Part shown: piece by piece, positions 7,954-16,827 of the stretch
Position numbering within the stretch: the first letter of the stretch is position 1
How the letters are laid out: the number at the start of each line of letters is the position of its first letter
Source of the DNA: Planctomycetaceae bacterium
GTDB lineage: Bacteria > Planctomycetota > Planctomycetia > Pirellulales > Pirellulaceae
Length of the DNA: 64,000 nucleotides
Assembly: GCA_020638975.1 (NCBI GenBank)
Contig: JACKHN010000003.1
Coordinates: forward strand, 1-64,000
Reading direction: 5' to 3'
Position numbers and translations under genes: made by a program
Notes under the pieces: generated by a model
The model's database searches: none
The model's input: the letters and a program-made list of their open reading frames with translations, nothing else
What the model was told of the DNA's origin: nothing

Positions 7954-9357
7954 CTAGCGACCGACCTTCGGAACAACGATCGCTGAGCCGCACGCGGTGC
8001 ATTTGACTTTGCGTCCAGCCAAGTCTCTAGTTGCGACGAACTGCTGCCCGCATCCGCAAGTGACTTCGATTTGAGGGGTCACCACCTGCGAACCGCCTGG
8101 AACAGGCACCGTAATCGGACGCGTACACATGGGGCACTTCACGACCTTGCCGGCCAGATCCTCATTCGCCATAAACTGTTGCCCGCAATTTCGGCAGCAG
8201 GCTTCGATCCGGACCGGACCGGGCAATGCCAACGGATTGCTGCATCGCGGACAACGAACCGTCTTGCCCGCCATCTCTTTCTTGGCCACCAAACGCTGGC
8301 CGCACATGCATGTCGCCGAGATGTTCGTTGTGTTCAGCTTCAATCCAGCGTCGGTGTCTGTTCCAGTCTTCTTTCTAGTGTCCGACTTCGACGCGCTTAG
8401 TTCGAGCTTGGCTTTCGTTTCATCTTCGGGCTTGGACTTGAGAAACTCCATCAAGTCATTGGCCATCGCCAGCATTGATGGATAGCGATCTTTAGGTTTC
8501 TTCGCCATCGCCTTCGTGCAAATCGCCGCAAGTCGCGGACTCATATCCGGGCGGTGCTTCAGCGGACTCTCTGGTTCCTTCGAGAGAATCTGGCCGATGA
8601 TCGAGGCAACTGATCCCTGGAACGGCAAATTGCCGGTAAGTAACTCGAATAGAATCACGCCGAGACTATAGATATCGCTGTGCGGACCGAGCTTGTCTGC
8701 TTTGCCTTCGATCTGTTCGGGCGACATATAGGCTGGCGAACCGAGGATTGCGCCGTCGCGAGTCAGTCTCGCATCATCGTCTTCGTCGATCTGGCGTGCG
8801 AGGCCGAAGTCCATGACGATCGGCTCGTTGCGAGGATCGATCATGACATTTCCAGGCTTAACGTCGCGATGGACAAGCCCGTTGATGTGGGCTTCATGGA
8901 GCGCGACGGCGATCTTGCGCACTACATTTGCGACGTTGCGATCACGTTGTGGCTTCTCCGGATTAACGAAGTCTTGCAACGTATGGCCCGCAATGTAAGC
9001 CATTGTCATGAAGTGCGTGCCATCAATCTCGCCAACGTCAAACACTTGGCAGATATTGGGATGGTTCAATGTCGCAGCTGATCTTGCCTCGCGGAGAAAT
9101 CGGTCGATGTGTTTCGATTCAGACTTGTCGAACTTCGGAATCTTCAACGCGACCTTTCGATCGAGTTGTGTATCGTGCGCGAGATAGACCGACCCCATCG
9201 ATCCTTCGCCCAACGATTTCATGATCCGGTAGCGACCGAACGTATCGCCGGGCATACGTAGCGTCGGACGCGATACAAACGAACTTTCAGCGTCTCCGCC
9301 CAACATGGCCGTTTTGCCGATGTTTGCCGAGTCGTTAGTTGTTTGTTCGGGATCCAT
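7954..9357 (-). CDS. Soluble Ser/Thr protein kinase with three C-terminal zinc ribbons
   Basis: 467 residues from ATG 9357 (a GTG three codons earlier is possible). The kinase domain, about 43-310, has the glycine loop GEGSMGSVYLA (50-60), VALK (Lys72), HRDVKPGN (163-170), DFG (183-185) and SPAYMSPEQ (207-215), all intact, so it should be active. It is Hanks-type and PknB-like but has no transmembrane segment. The C-terminal region from about 350 carries three similar CxC/CxxC...CxxC modules: CMCGQRLV...CPRC, CRNCGQQFM...CPMC and CGCGQQFV...CTAC. These planctomycete-type zinc ribbons may bind nucleic acid or a protein partner; that is inference. It is transcribed alone, next to the decayed TA locus. 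Confidence 0.93.
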   Translation of the reverse strand: MDPEQTTNDSANIGKTAMLGGDAESSFVSRPTLRMPGDTFGRYRIMKSLGEGSMGSVYLAHDTQLDRKVALKIPKFDKSESKHIDRFLREARSAATLNHPNICQVFDVGEIDGTHFMTMAYIAGHTLQDFVNPEKPQRDRNVANVVRKIAVALHEAHINGLVHRDVKPGNVMIDPRNEPIVMDFGLARQIDEDDDARLTRDGAILGSPAYMSPEQIEGKADKLGPHSDIYSLGVILFELLTGNLPFQGSVASIIGQILSKEPESPLKHRPDMSPRLAAICTKAMAKKPKDRYPSMLAMANDLMEFLKSKPEDETKAKLELSASKSDTRKKTGTDTDAGLKLNTTNISATCMCGQRLVAKKEMAGKTVRCPRCSNPLALPGPVRIEACCRNCGQQFMANEDLAGKVVKCPMCTRPITVPVPGGSQVVTPQIEVTCGCGQQFVATRDLAGRKVKCTACGSAIVVPKVGR

Positions 9358-9740
9358 AACTTCCACTCGGCCTCATCGCGTCGGCAAAATTCACACTGCA
9401 AATCTGCCAGAGTAGGCAGACCCTCAGTACACACGAGATCCCTCGCCCGGGCCAGTCGTGTTAACACTAAATGCAGAACTGCTTGGGCTACCTTACCAAT
9501 GATAATGTCAAACCGCTGCTTGTGCATCCAGGTAAATACGGTTTCCGGTCGACTTTGGTTTGAAACCACTCTGTCGCCTCGGTGCCGGGGCGCCCCAGTA
9601 CGAACGGGCTATTTCAATTTAACCCTAGGAAAAACAGCAACTTTCAGGTTTTCGCTTGACACTTGACGCAACTTGCTCATTCGATAGATTCGCCCCCATC
9701 TGTGTTTTCTAACAGGATTAAAGGATACGAGGATTTAAGG
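9358..9740. other. Intergenic region
   Basis: No gene is seen. The last 30 bases before 9741 are a degenerate direct repeat of GGATTAAGGAT-like units that continue into the first codons of the next frame. A promoter for the kinase gene would be expected near its right-hand start, but no clear -35/-10 pair stands out. Confidence 0.4.
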
Positions 9741-10094
9741 ATGAGGATTAGGATAAACAGAAGTCTCGCGACCCTGCTGGGCGTGGCGATTGCCGTCGCG
9801 AGCCTGTCAGGTGAAGTTTTAGGAGCAAGATGGAGTCGGGGGTCGTCGTGATCGGGGCCAGCATGCGTGGTGGTCACCACGCCTCAGGTCGCACCGGTCA
9901 TTCCCGTCTCGGTATTGATGCCGCTGATTTTGCCAGGCGAGTCCCTGGACTCGTTGGACGGTGCAAACTCAGAAGCGGTAACGAGCGAAGAGTCGGAAGC
10001 CGCCGACGCCGCAACACCGCAGGCAAGTAGCCAAACGGGATCGACGTACCCGACTTCCAACCGAACCTACCGTTTCCGCCGTTTCCGTCGCTAG
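9741..10094 (+). pseudogene. Small secreted protein frame broken by one TGA
   Basis: ATG 9741 opens a signal peptide (INRSLATLLGVAIAVASLSG, cleavage near VLG-ARW). The frame meets TGA at 9849-9851 after RWSRGSS and continues open as SGPACVVVTTPQVAPVIPV, then an acidic Glu/Ser/Ala stretch (EAVTSEESEAADAATPQ) and a basic tail YRFRRFRR before TAG at 10092. The intact form would have 117 residues. I do not recognise a family; the composition resembles small secreted planctomycete proteins. It could be a pseudogene, a sequencing error or a 36-residue peptide. Confidence 0.5.
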
Positions 10095-10253
10095 TCGAAC
10101 GAGACGGACCCCGCCTACCGCACGGCAGTTCGAGGCCGATAAACGCCCAATGGCTTAGACACGTGCAATCACCCACCTGATTCGTTATGCTCTTGCTAAA
10201 GTAGCCCCCACCATTTGCTACGTGCGCGCCTATCGCTAGTTGAGGAGAGCATT

Positions 10254-11711
10254 ATGAAGTTTCGAGTGGCTGTCTGGTTGTTTGCGCTGGCTGCGTCTGG
10301 AACTCTGATTAGACCTCAATTTTCGTCGGCGACCGATCCGCCGACGAAGGATGAGGCTGCGCGGGCTTTGCGCAAAGCGGTCGATTTCTTTCGTACGGAG
10401 GTCGCCGCCAGCGGCGGTTACTTGTGGCGTTACAGCGCCGATCTTTCGCTCCAAGAGGGCGAGACCCAAGCCTCCAACACGACGGCGTGGGTGCAACCGC
10501 CAGGTACGCCGACCGTTGGTAGCGCTTACCTATTCGCTTTCGAAGCGATCGGCGATCAGTACTATCTCGACGCAGCCCGTGAAACTGCGTATGCCCTTGT
10601 CCGCGGACAACTCCAATCTGGCGGCTGGGATTATCGAATCGAGTTTGATCCCAAAAGTCGGCGAAAGTACGCGTATCGCGTCGAAGGTGGTACAGGCGAC
10701 GTGCGAAACACGACAACGCTCGACGACAATAACACACAAGCAGCGCTTCGCTTTTTAATGCAGGTTGATCGAGCATTCGAGTTCAAAGACCAGCAGATCC
10801 ACGAATCGGTCGAATTCGCGTTGGCTAGTCTTCTGAACGCTCAATATCCGAACGGTGGGTGGCCGCAACGATTCGACGAGCCACCGGATGCGGCACAGTT
10901 TCCCGTCATTAGGGCGAACTATCCCGATTCGTGGCCGCGTGAGTTTCCGAAGGAAGACTATAAAAGCTACTACACCTTCAACGACAACTCGATCGCCGAC
11001 ATGATCGCGACGATGTTTGATGCCGAGAGAATTTATGGAGAATCGAAATACGGCGACGCAGCCAAGAGAGCGGGTGACTTCATTCTCCTGGCACAGATGC
11101 CAGAACCACAACCGGCATGGGCGCAGCAATACAACGCCAAGATGCAGCCAGCTTGGGCTCGGCGTTTTGAGCCCGCTGCTGTCACGGGCGGCGAGTCGCA
11201 AGGAATCCTGCGAATTCTCATGTCAATCTATCGCGAAACGGGAGACAAGAAGTATCTCGCGCCAATTCCCGCAGCGATCAAGTACCTGCGATCATCCCAG
11301 TTGCCCGATGGCCAGCTGGCGAGATTCTATGAGTTGAAAACAAATCGCCCACTGTATTTCACCAAAGAGTACGTGATGACCTACGACGACGGCGATCTTC
11401 CCACGCACTATGGATTCAAGATCGGTTCGAGGCTTGAATCGCTCGAAGCAGAATACGAAAGATTGCTGCAAACAGAGCCCTCGAAATTGAAGCCTCGTGA
11501 ATCGAAGCCGACCTACAAAATGAGCGGTTCGCTCGCTCAGCAGGCTCGCGCCGCAATCGATTCGTTGGACCAACGTGGAGCGTGGGTCGAACCAGGTACA
11601 CTTCGAGCTTATCCGACCAACGACTCATCAAAAAGCGTTATCGATACGCGTACTTTTGAGAATAACGTCGAAACGCTTAGCAAATTCATTGCTGCGAGCG
11701 GTAGCCGCTAA
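10254..11711 (+). CDS. Secreted pectate lyase, PL10-like
   Basis: 485 residues. ATG 10254 is preceded by GAGGAGA and begins a signal peptide (MKFRVAVWLFALAASG); upstream in-frame starts lack one. The body is mainly helical, with hallmark segments WDYRIEFDP, TTTLDDNNTQAALRFLM, LNAQYPNGGWPQRF and YYTFNDNSIADMIATMFDA. The QYPNGGWPQ plus FND.. pair is characteristic of the PL10 pectate lyases with an alpha/alpha toroid fold, which cleave polygalacturonate by beta-elimination. Length and arrangement fit the family. It is followed after 22 bp by a beta-helix protein on the same strand, so the two probably act together on a pectin-like or uronate-containing glycan. Confidence 0.82.
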   Translation: MKFRVAVWLFALAASGTLIRPQFSSATDPPTKDEAARALRKAVDFFRTEVAASGGYLWRYSADLSLQEGETQASNTTAWVQPPGTPTVGSAYLFAFEAIGDQYYLDAARETAYALVRGQLQSGGWDYRIEFDPKSRRKYAYRVEGGTGDVRNTTTLDDNNTQAALRFLMQVDRAFEFKDQQIHESVEFALASLLNAQYPNGGWPQRFDEPPDAAQFPVIRANYPDSWPREFPKEDYKSYYTFNDNSIADMIATMFDAERIYGESKYGDAAKRAGDFILLAQMPEPQPAWAQQYNAKMQPAWARRFEPAAVTGGESQGILRILMSIYRETGDKKYLAPIPAAIKYLRSSQLPDGQLARFYELKTNRPLYFTKEYVMTYDDGDLPTHYGFKIGSRLESLEAEYERLLQTEPSKLKPRESKPTYKMSGSLAQQARAAIDSLDQRGAWVEPGTLRAYPTNDSSKSVIDTRTFENNVETLSKFIAASGSR

Positions 11712-11733
11712 CGTCAGAAACAGAAGGTGCCGC

Positions 11734-13101
11734 ATGTCCTTGGCGAAACACTTTGGCGCGATCGGCGACGGCATCGCTGACGATACGGATGCATTGCAGC
11801 ACGCCGTTGATGATGGCGATGGCGTATTAGAGTTGTCCAAGGGAACGTATCGCATCACGCGATCAATCGTGCTCGATTCACGCAAACATGGGTACTTGGG
11901 CGTGCGTGGCGATCAGGGAACTGGTCGAGTTGTAATGGCCGGCGCGGGGCCAGCGTTACAAATCATCGGCGACCATCAAGGCACGGCCACTCCCGAAAGC
12001 TTCAAGCCGCACACGTGGGACCGTGAACGAATGCCGATGGTGACGGGACTGGAGATCCTCGGCGAACATCCCGACGCGGATGGCATTGAACTGTGCCGGA
12101 CCGTGCAAGCTACGATTCAGAACGTATTGATTCGGCGTTGCCGTCACGGCGTTCGTCTCGTCGAACGCAATCGCAACTTCGTTTTGAACGCTTCCCACAT
12201 CTACGACTGTCACGACACGGGCGTGTTCTTCGATGCGTGCAATCTGCACCAGGTGATCATCGCAGCCTGCCATATCAGCTACTGCAAGCGAGCTGGCATC
12301 CGGCAATTGAACGGCGACGTCCACAATATCCAAATCACCGGCAACGACATCGAATACAACTCGGGCTACGAAGGTCCCGGCCAAGAATTGACCGGCGAGA
12401 TCGTGCTCGAAGCTCGCGACGGAATCATCAGCGAATACACGATCGCCAGCAACACGATTCAAGCCACGCTCGACGCTCCTGGTGCGAACGTCCTGATTCT
12501 CGGCAAGGCAGAAGATCCGCCAAGTGGTATTCGCTTGGTCGCTATCACTGGCAATGTTTTAGGGAGTCGCGACCGCAATATCGTCATCGAACACGGTTCG
12601 CGGGTCAGCATCTCCGGCAATACAATCTATGGTGGCCAGCGGCTGAACTGCGAGTTTCGCCACAGCCGTTACATCACGTTTGGCTCGAACAGCTGTTTCA
12701 GTCGTCCGGCCAGCTATGCCAGCGAAACAACGGACGGAATGTTACTCGACAATTGCGTCGGCTGCTCGCTCGTTGGAAATGTCTTGAATGATTGCCGCCT
12801 TGGCGACGAGCAAGGTGGCGGGGCGATCACGATTCGCGAGTCGCAAGATATTGCGGTATCTGGCTCGCAGATTCTGAATCCGAGCAAACGCGGGGTCGAT
12901 GTCGTGGACTCTTCACGTTGCAACATCAGCGGCAACTCGATCCACGAGACCGGTGAAGTCAAACAGATGCTCGCCGCAATACGTGTCGCCGGCAAGGGCT
13001 CGGGCAACTGGGTGCACGGAAACTCGGTCACCGTCGGATCTCGAGGCGACATTCAGGGCGAAGCCCCGTCTACACGAGTCGATGGTAATCACGTCATCTG
13101 A
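11734..13101 (+). CDS. Right-handed parallel beta-helix protein (pectate lyase superfamily)
   Basis: 455 residues from ATG 11734, with AGAAGGTG just upstream; the frame is open earlier but overlaps the pectate lyase gene. The N-terminus FGAIGDGIADDTDALQHAV is the signature of the pectate lyase superfamily / polygalacturonase-like beta-helix (Pfam Pectate_lyase_3 type). It is followed by many short repeats with NxI/SGN turns (ITGNDIEY, ITGNVLG, ISGNTIYG, ISGNSIHET). No signal peptide is visible, unusual for a carbohydrate-active enzyme, so it may be cytoplasmic or exported another way. Catalytic residues cannot be assigned. It is likely co-transcribed with the preceding PL10-like gene. Confidence 0.8.
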   Translation: MSLAKHFGAIGDGIADDTDALQHAVDDGDGVLELSKGTYRITRSIVLDSRKHGYLGVRGDQGTGRVVMAGAGPALQIIGDHQGTATPESFKPHTWDRERMPMVTGLEILGEHPDADGIELCRTVQATIQNVLIRRCRHGVRLVERNRNFVLNASHIYDCHDTGVFFDACNLHQVIIAACHISYCKRAGIRQLNGDVHNIQITGNDIEYNSGYEGPGQELTGEIVLEARDGIISEYTIASNTIQATLDAPGANVLILGKAEDPPSGIRLVAITGNVLGSRDRNIVIEHGSRVSISGNTIYGGQRLNCEFRHSRYITFGSNSCFSRPASYASETTDGMLLDNCVGCSLVGNVLNDCRLGDEQGGGAITIRESQDIAVSGSQILNPSKRGVDVVDSSRCNISGNSIHETGEVKQMLAAIRVAGKGSGNWVHGNSVTVGSRGDIQGEAPSTRVDGNHVI

Positions 13102-13108
13102 CGACTCG

Positions 13109-13390
13109 CTACTCGTCTTCCTCGTCACCATAATCGACTTCGCTGGCATCGTCGTTTTCCATCTCTGCTTCTTCTTCAAGCCGCTCGAGAATGGCACGTG
13201 CCTTCTCGGCCTGCGACTGCCGGACGACGACTTGAATCTCGCCAGGTGCTTCCGCCTGGAAACCAGATGTGTAAGATCCGGTCGTTGTTGTCTCAATACC
13301 TTCTGCCTCAAGAGCGGTCGCCACGGCTGCGGCTTCGATGGGATTGACGGCACTATAGACGACAGTCGGTGAATTTGGATCGCTCGTCAT
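13109..13390 (-). CDS. DUF2007-type small protein
   Basis: 93 residues from ATG 13390 (a longer open frame to 13441 lacks homology). The segment TVVYSAVNPIEAAAVATALE, then AEGIETTTTG and IQVVVRQSQAEKARAILERL, matches the DUF2007 fold: a short ferredoxin-like unit that starts VYTA.NP.EA..... and ends with an acidic tail, here EEEAEMENDDASEVDYGDEE. Its biochemical role is unknown (annotated as putative signal-transducing protein). It converges on the beta-helix gene with an 8-bp gap and diverges from the helicase gene. Confidence 0.75.
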   Translation of the reverse strand: MTSDPNSPTVVYSAVNPIEAAAVATALEAEGIETTTTGSYTSGFQAEAPGEIQVVVRQSQAEKARAILERLEEEAEMENDDASEVDYGDEEDE

Positions 13391-13476
13391 GGCGGATAGC
13401 TCCCGATGAAAGTTTGTTGTAGTTTGGTCGAGCACTTTCAATTGACCGACTCATTGTACTCGATAGCGATCGCTTG

Positions 13477-15612
13477 ATGGCCGTTTTACATCTCGATGCC
13501 CTGCCGCCACGCACCACGAAGGGAACGATCGTGCGTTTGCTGATTCAAGTTGGCGAAATCGATAAGCAACGTATCGGTGCAATCTCGATCCAAGGTAAAT
13601 CGGCGACCATCGAAGTTCCGGACACTTGGGCAGCACGCCTGGCGAAGAAGATTGACGGGACCGAGCTGGCGAATCGTCACATTCGCGCCTGGCCCGCCAC
13701 GGCACCCTCGGGCGGCAATCGCGAAGATCACTTTGAACGGATGATCCGGCTGCTGGAAATGGAAGCGGCGGCGGAAGCGGAACAGCTGGTGCAATCGCAA
13801 CGCCGATTGTCACCGGCCCAAGCCGAGAAGGCCGGGACAACGCTCATTAACTTGACCCTCCGCGACGAAGCAGCGGGCCTGGGTGGGCGCGTTCTCGTCA
13901 CGCTTGGCAAGAAGTCGCGAGAACCCTTGCCCTGGACTCGTCTCGGGATCGGATCGCCTGTACTTTTGTCCGAGCAAGAGAGCGACGAGCATTGGCGCGG
14001 CGTTGTCAGCTACCGTGCCGGGCACACAATCGAAGTGGCCATGTCGCAGATGCTGCCACCGGCAGAGGGCAAGGTGACCTATCGGCTTGATCTCTCCAGC
14101 GACGAGGTGGCTCGTCAGCGGCAACGGGTCGCCATGGAACGAGCTCGCAGCGCAACGAGTGACCGACTGGCTCAGCTACGAAGCATCTTCCTCGGCGAAG
14201 TCTCCCCTTCAACGCGAGACAAGGAGACGCCCGCCACATTTTCTCCCTCGCTGAACGAGTCGCAAATCGATGCTGTTCGTTTCGCACTCGCGGCGGACGA
14301 TCTGTGCATGATCCACGGGCCACCGGGTACGGGAAAGACGACGACGGTGGTTGAAATCATTCGCCAAACGGTGGCACGTGGCGAAAAGGTGCTGGCTTGC
14401 GCGCCGAGCAACATGGCCGTCGACAATTTGTTCGAGAAGCTATTGGCTTGCGGCGCACGCGTCGTCCGCCTCGGGCATCCGGCTCGGGTGATGCCGGAAC
14501 TGCGATCGCACACCTTGGATCTGATGGTCGACGATCACGACGACATGCGAATCGCCAAGAAGCTGGTGCGTGATGCCCACGCGATGTTTGCTCGCGCCGG
14601 TCGCTTTACCAGAGCGAAGCCCGCCCCAGGCGAAAGGCAATCGCAGCGCGAAGAAGCCAAGAGCATGCTGGACGACGCTCGACGCTTGGAGCGTCAAGTA
14701 GTTCAACAGATCCTCGACGGAGCGGACATCCTGTGCGCGACCTTAACCGGCCTTGATGGCGAGTTCTTAGGGCGACGACGTTTCGATTGGCTGGTGATTG
14801 ATGAAGCCTGCCAGACGACGGAGCCTACTTGCTGGATTCCCCTTTCGCGTTGCGAGCGAGTGCTGTTGGCGGGCGACCACTGCCAACTGCCGCCAACCGT
14901 CGTGTCGCGAGATGCGATTAAAGAAGGCTTCGCTATCAGCTTGTTTGAGCGATTGATGGAGTTACACGGCGGCGATGCCTCACACCGTTTGACCGTTCAA
15001 TATCGAATGCACGAACAGATCATGAACTTCTCGTCGCAGCAGTTTTACGAATCCGAACTGGTCGCCGACTCGAGCGTTCGCGAGCACCTATTGCACGATC
15101 TTCCCGGTATCGAGTTGTCGGAGGCGACATTCTCGCCGGTCGAGTTTGTAGATACGGCGGGTGCGGGCTACGACGAGGAGCTAGAACCAGACGGCGAGAG
15201 TCGGCGTAATCCAGCCGAGGCGGAACTCATCCGCCGCAAAGTGCAGGCGTTGCTAGAGGCCGGAGTTGCCGCGACGGACATTGCTGTGATCGCACCGTAT
15301 GCGGCACAAGTCCGTCTGCTCCGAGACATCATTGCTGTAGAGCGACTCGAGATCGATACGGTCGACGGCTTTCAAGGTCGCGAGAAGGAGGCGGTACTCA
15401 TCTCGCTCGTCCGCTCCAACGCCAACGGCGAGATCGGATTCCTAGCCGATGTCCGTCGCATGAATGTCGCACTCACGCGAGCCCGCAGGAAGCTGATCGT
15501 CATCGGCGATAGTGCAACGATCGGCACGCATCTGTTTTATCAACAGCTGATCGATTACTTTGAGCAGATCGGTGCTTACCATACGGTTTGGGAAGAGCCC
15601 GATCTTCTGTGA
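13477..15612 (+). CDS. UPF1/IGHMBP2-like SF1 helicase with a DbpA-like N-terminal RNA-binding domain
   Basis: 711 residues from ATG 13477 (a TTG precedes it at 13474; no strong RBS). Residues about 17-72 (IVRLLIQVGEIDKQRIGAIS, ATIEVPDTWAARLAKKIDG, ANRHIRAW) look like the DbpA C-terminal RRM, which grips structured RNA. From residue 87 the protein is an SF1B helicase: beta-barrel-type insert, Walker A GPPGTGKTTT (about 280), motif Ia CAPSNMAVDNL, motif II DEAC (442-445), LAGDHCQLPPTV, motif IV QYRMHEQI, motif V VDGFQGREKEAV and motif VI NVALTRAR. All motifs are intact. A 5'-3' RNA or RNA/DNA helicase activity is expected; the role is inferred only. Confidence 0.9.
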   Translation: MAVLHLDALPPRTTKGTIVRLLIQVGEIDKQRIGAISIQGKSATIEVPDTWAARLAKKIDGTELANRHIRAWPATAPSGGNREDHFERMIRLLEMEAAAEAEQLVQSQRRLSPAQAEKAGTTLINLTLRDEAAGLGGRVLVTLGKKSREPLPWTRLGIGSPVLLSEQESDEHWRGVVSYRAGHTIEVAMSQMLPPAEGKVTYRLDLSSDEVARQRQRVAMERARSATSDRLAQLRSIFLGEVSPSTRDKETPATFSPSLNESQIDAVRFALAADDLCMIHGPPGTGKTTTVVEIIRQTVARGEKVLACAPSNMAVDNLFEKLLACGARVVRLGHPARVMPELRSHTLDLMVDDHDDMRIAKKLVRDAHAMFARAGRFTRAKPAPGERQSQREEAKSMLDDARRLERQVVQQILDGADILCATLTGLDGEFLGRRRFDWLVIDEACQTTEPTCWIPLSRCERVLLAGDHCQLPPTVVSRDAIKEGFAISLFERLMELHGGDASHRLTVQYRMHEQIMNFSSQQFYESELVADSSVREHLLHDLPGIELSEATFSPVEFVDTAGAGYDEELEPDGESRRNPAEAELIRRKVQALLEAGVAATDIAVIAPYAAQVRLLRDIIAVERLEIDTVDGFQGREKEAVLISLVRSNANGEIGFLADVRRMNVALTRARRKLIVIGDSATIGTHLFYQQLIDYFEQIGAYHTVWEEPDLL

Positions 15613-15642
15613 CTTACGCAAACTGAATTCTGGAGCTTACCA

Positions 15643-16305
15643 ATGCGACTGCTGCTTCTCGTGCTAACGATTTCTAGCCTACTATCGGCATTCGACGCGA
15701 ACGTGACGGCTGAGGAAAGCCGCTGGGAGTCGGCGATACAAGCATTTGAGAAGCAAGATGCTGAGAAAATGCCGCCTAAAAATGGAATCGTCTTCGTTGG
15801 CAGTTCGAGCATCCGCAAGTGGGATCTGAAGAAGTGGTTCCCTGACCGGAACGCGATCAACCGCGGATTTGGCGGTTCAGAAGCTTCCGATTCGCTTGAG
15901 TTCGCTGAACGCATCATTCTCAAGTACGAACCGCGAGTGGTCGTCGTCTATGCCGGCGACAACGACATCGCCCATGACAAAACGCCCAAGCGGGTGTATG
16001 ACGATGTCAAACAACTCGTCAATCTCATTCACAGCGAACTCCCCAAGACGAAGGTGGTCTATATCGCCGTCAAGCCAAGCATCAAACGCTGGGCGCTGAT
16101 CGATCAAGTTCGTGAAGCCAATCGCTTGATAACGGAACTCGCATCGAGCGATGAACTGCTGGAGTTCGTCGATATCGACAAGCCGATGCTGGGCGAGGAC
16201 GGCATGCCTCGTAAGGAACTCTTCGTGGAAGACGGTCTCCACCTCAGTGAAGAAGGCTATGCAATTTGGACAGCCCTCGTGAAACCACATCTGAGCAACG
16301 AGTGA
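15643..16305 (+). CDS. Secreted SGNH/GDSL-type hydrolase
   Basis: 220 residues with a signal peptide (MRLLLLVLTISSLLSAFDA; cleavage near VTA-EES). SGNH blocks are present: GIVFVGSSSIRKW (nucleophile Ser within GSSSI), RGFGGSEASD (Gly), VVYAGDNDIA (Asn) and LFVEDGLHLSEEGYAIW (Asp/His). The platelet-activating-factor acetylhydrolase / GDSL-lipase subgroup fits best, an extracellular esterase or deacetylase of glycans or lipids. It starts 30 bp after the helicase stop on the same strand and may share its transcript. Confidence 0.88.
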   Translation: MRLLLLVLTISSLLSAFDANVTAEESRWESAIQAFEKQDAEKMPPKNGIVFVGSSSIRKWDLKKWFPDRNAINRGFGGSEASDSLEFAERIILKYEPRVVVVYAGDNDIAHDKTPKRVYDDVKQLVNLIHSELPKTKVVYIAVKPSIKRWALIDQVREANRLITELASSDELLEFVDIDKPMLGEDGMPRKELFVEDGLHLSEEGYAIWTALVKPHLSNE

Positions 16306-16420
16306 TCGCTACCAAACTTCGCTCAAGGGGATGGCGATGCCGTCGATAAACGTCGGTCTCACGGAATCCGTTTCCGGCTCTAATGCTGCGTTACACCTTG
16401 ATTTTAGGGTTGCCCGTTTC

Positions 16421-16495
16421 GTGAGCCGTGACGCATAAGCGGTCGGGCGGCGAGGAATGCTGGGCGCGCCCGGGGCCTCACGGCCAGCGGCTCAC
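16421..16495. repeat. Palindromic repeat, family B (GTGAGCCG ends)
   Basis: The ends GTGAGCCG and CGGCTCAC are inverted; an inner imperfect palindrome surrounds TCGGGCGGCGAGG and GGGCGCGCCCGGGGCC. It occupies 75 bp. No second copy was seen in this window. Confidence 0.6.
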
Positions 16496-16730
16496 TTCAT
16501 TCACCCGAATCCTTAGCTGAAACGCTGCACTAGTGGTCGCCGTCAATAATCTCGTGGCGGCGTCCGTCATTGGGATAGCAACAGTAGTCCGCGTACGTCA
16601 GCTTGGTTCGCGGCCTTGCTTCGGTCGACATCAGTCAGACTCGCGGGGATAGGGATCGGGCACTAATTATTAGCGCAACTTGCGTGATAGGTCGCGGCAA
16701 CAACGAGTCACAAACGGCAGTGATACTATT

Positions 16731-16800
16731 TGTAGGTTGGGCGTCTCGTCCGACCTGGATACCGTTTGAAACCTTGGACGGACGAGGCGTCCATCCTACA
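16731..16800. repeat. Palindromic repeat, family A, diverged copy
   Basis: 70 bp from TGTAGGTTGGGCGTCTCGTC to its inverted partner ending GGCGTCCATCCTACA. It is the same family as 5435-5505, with mismatches between arms and a spacer of its own. It lies just past the 3' end of the EEP gene. Confidence 0.8.
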
Positions 16801-16827
16801 GATTCTTCAAACGGTATCACCACCGTC

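Larger units (their letters stand above)
16306..16827. other. Intergenic region carrying two palindromic repeats
   Basis: No gene is seen in 522 bp between convergent genes. It holds two unrelated palindromes (16421-16495 and 16731-16800), which are listed separately. The rest looks like unconstrained sequence. Confidence 0.6.

Noticed and set aside
9741..10094. UGA read as Trp or selenocysteine in this genome
   Set aside because: TGA is a normal stop here (for example oppA and several 4-bp overlaps in the act operon), and the three interrupted frames look like decay; only one clearly replaces Trp.
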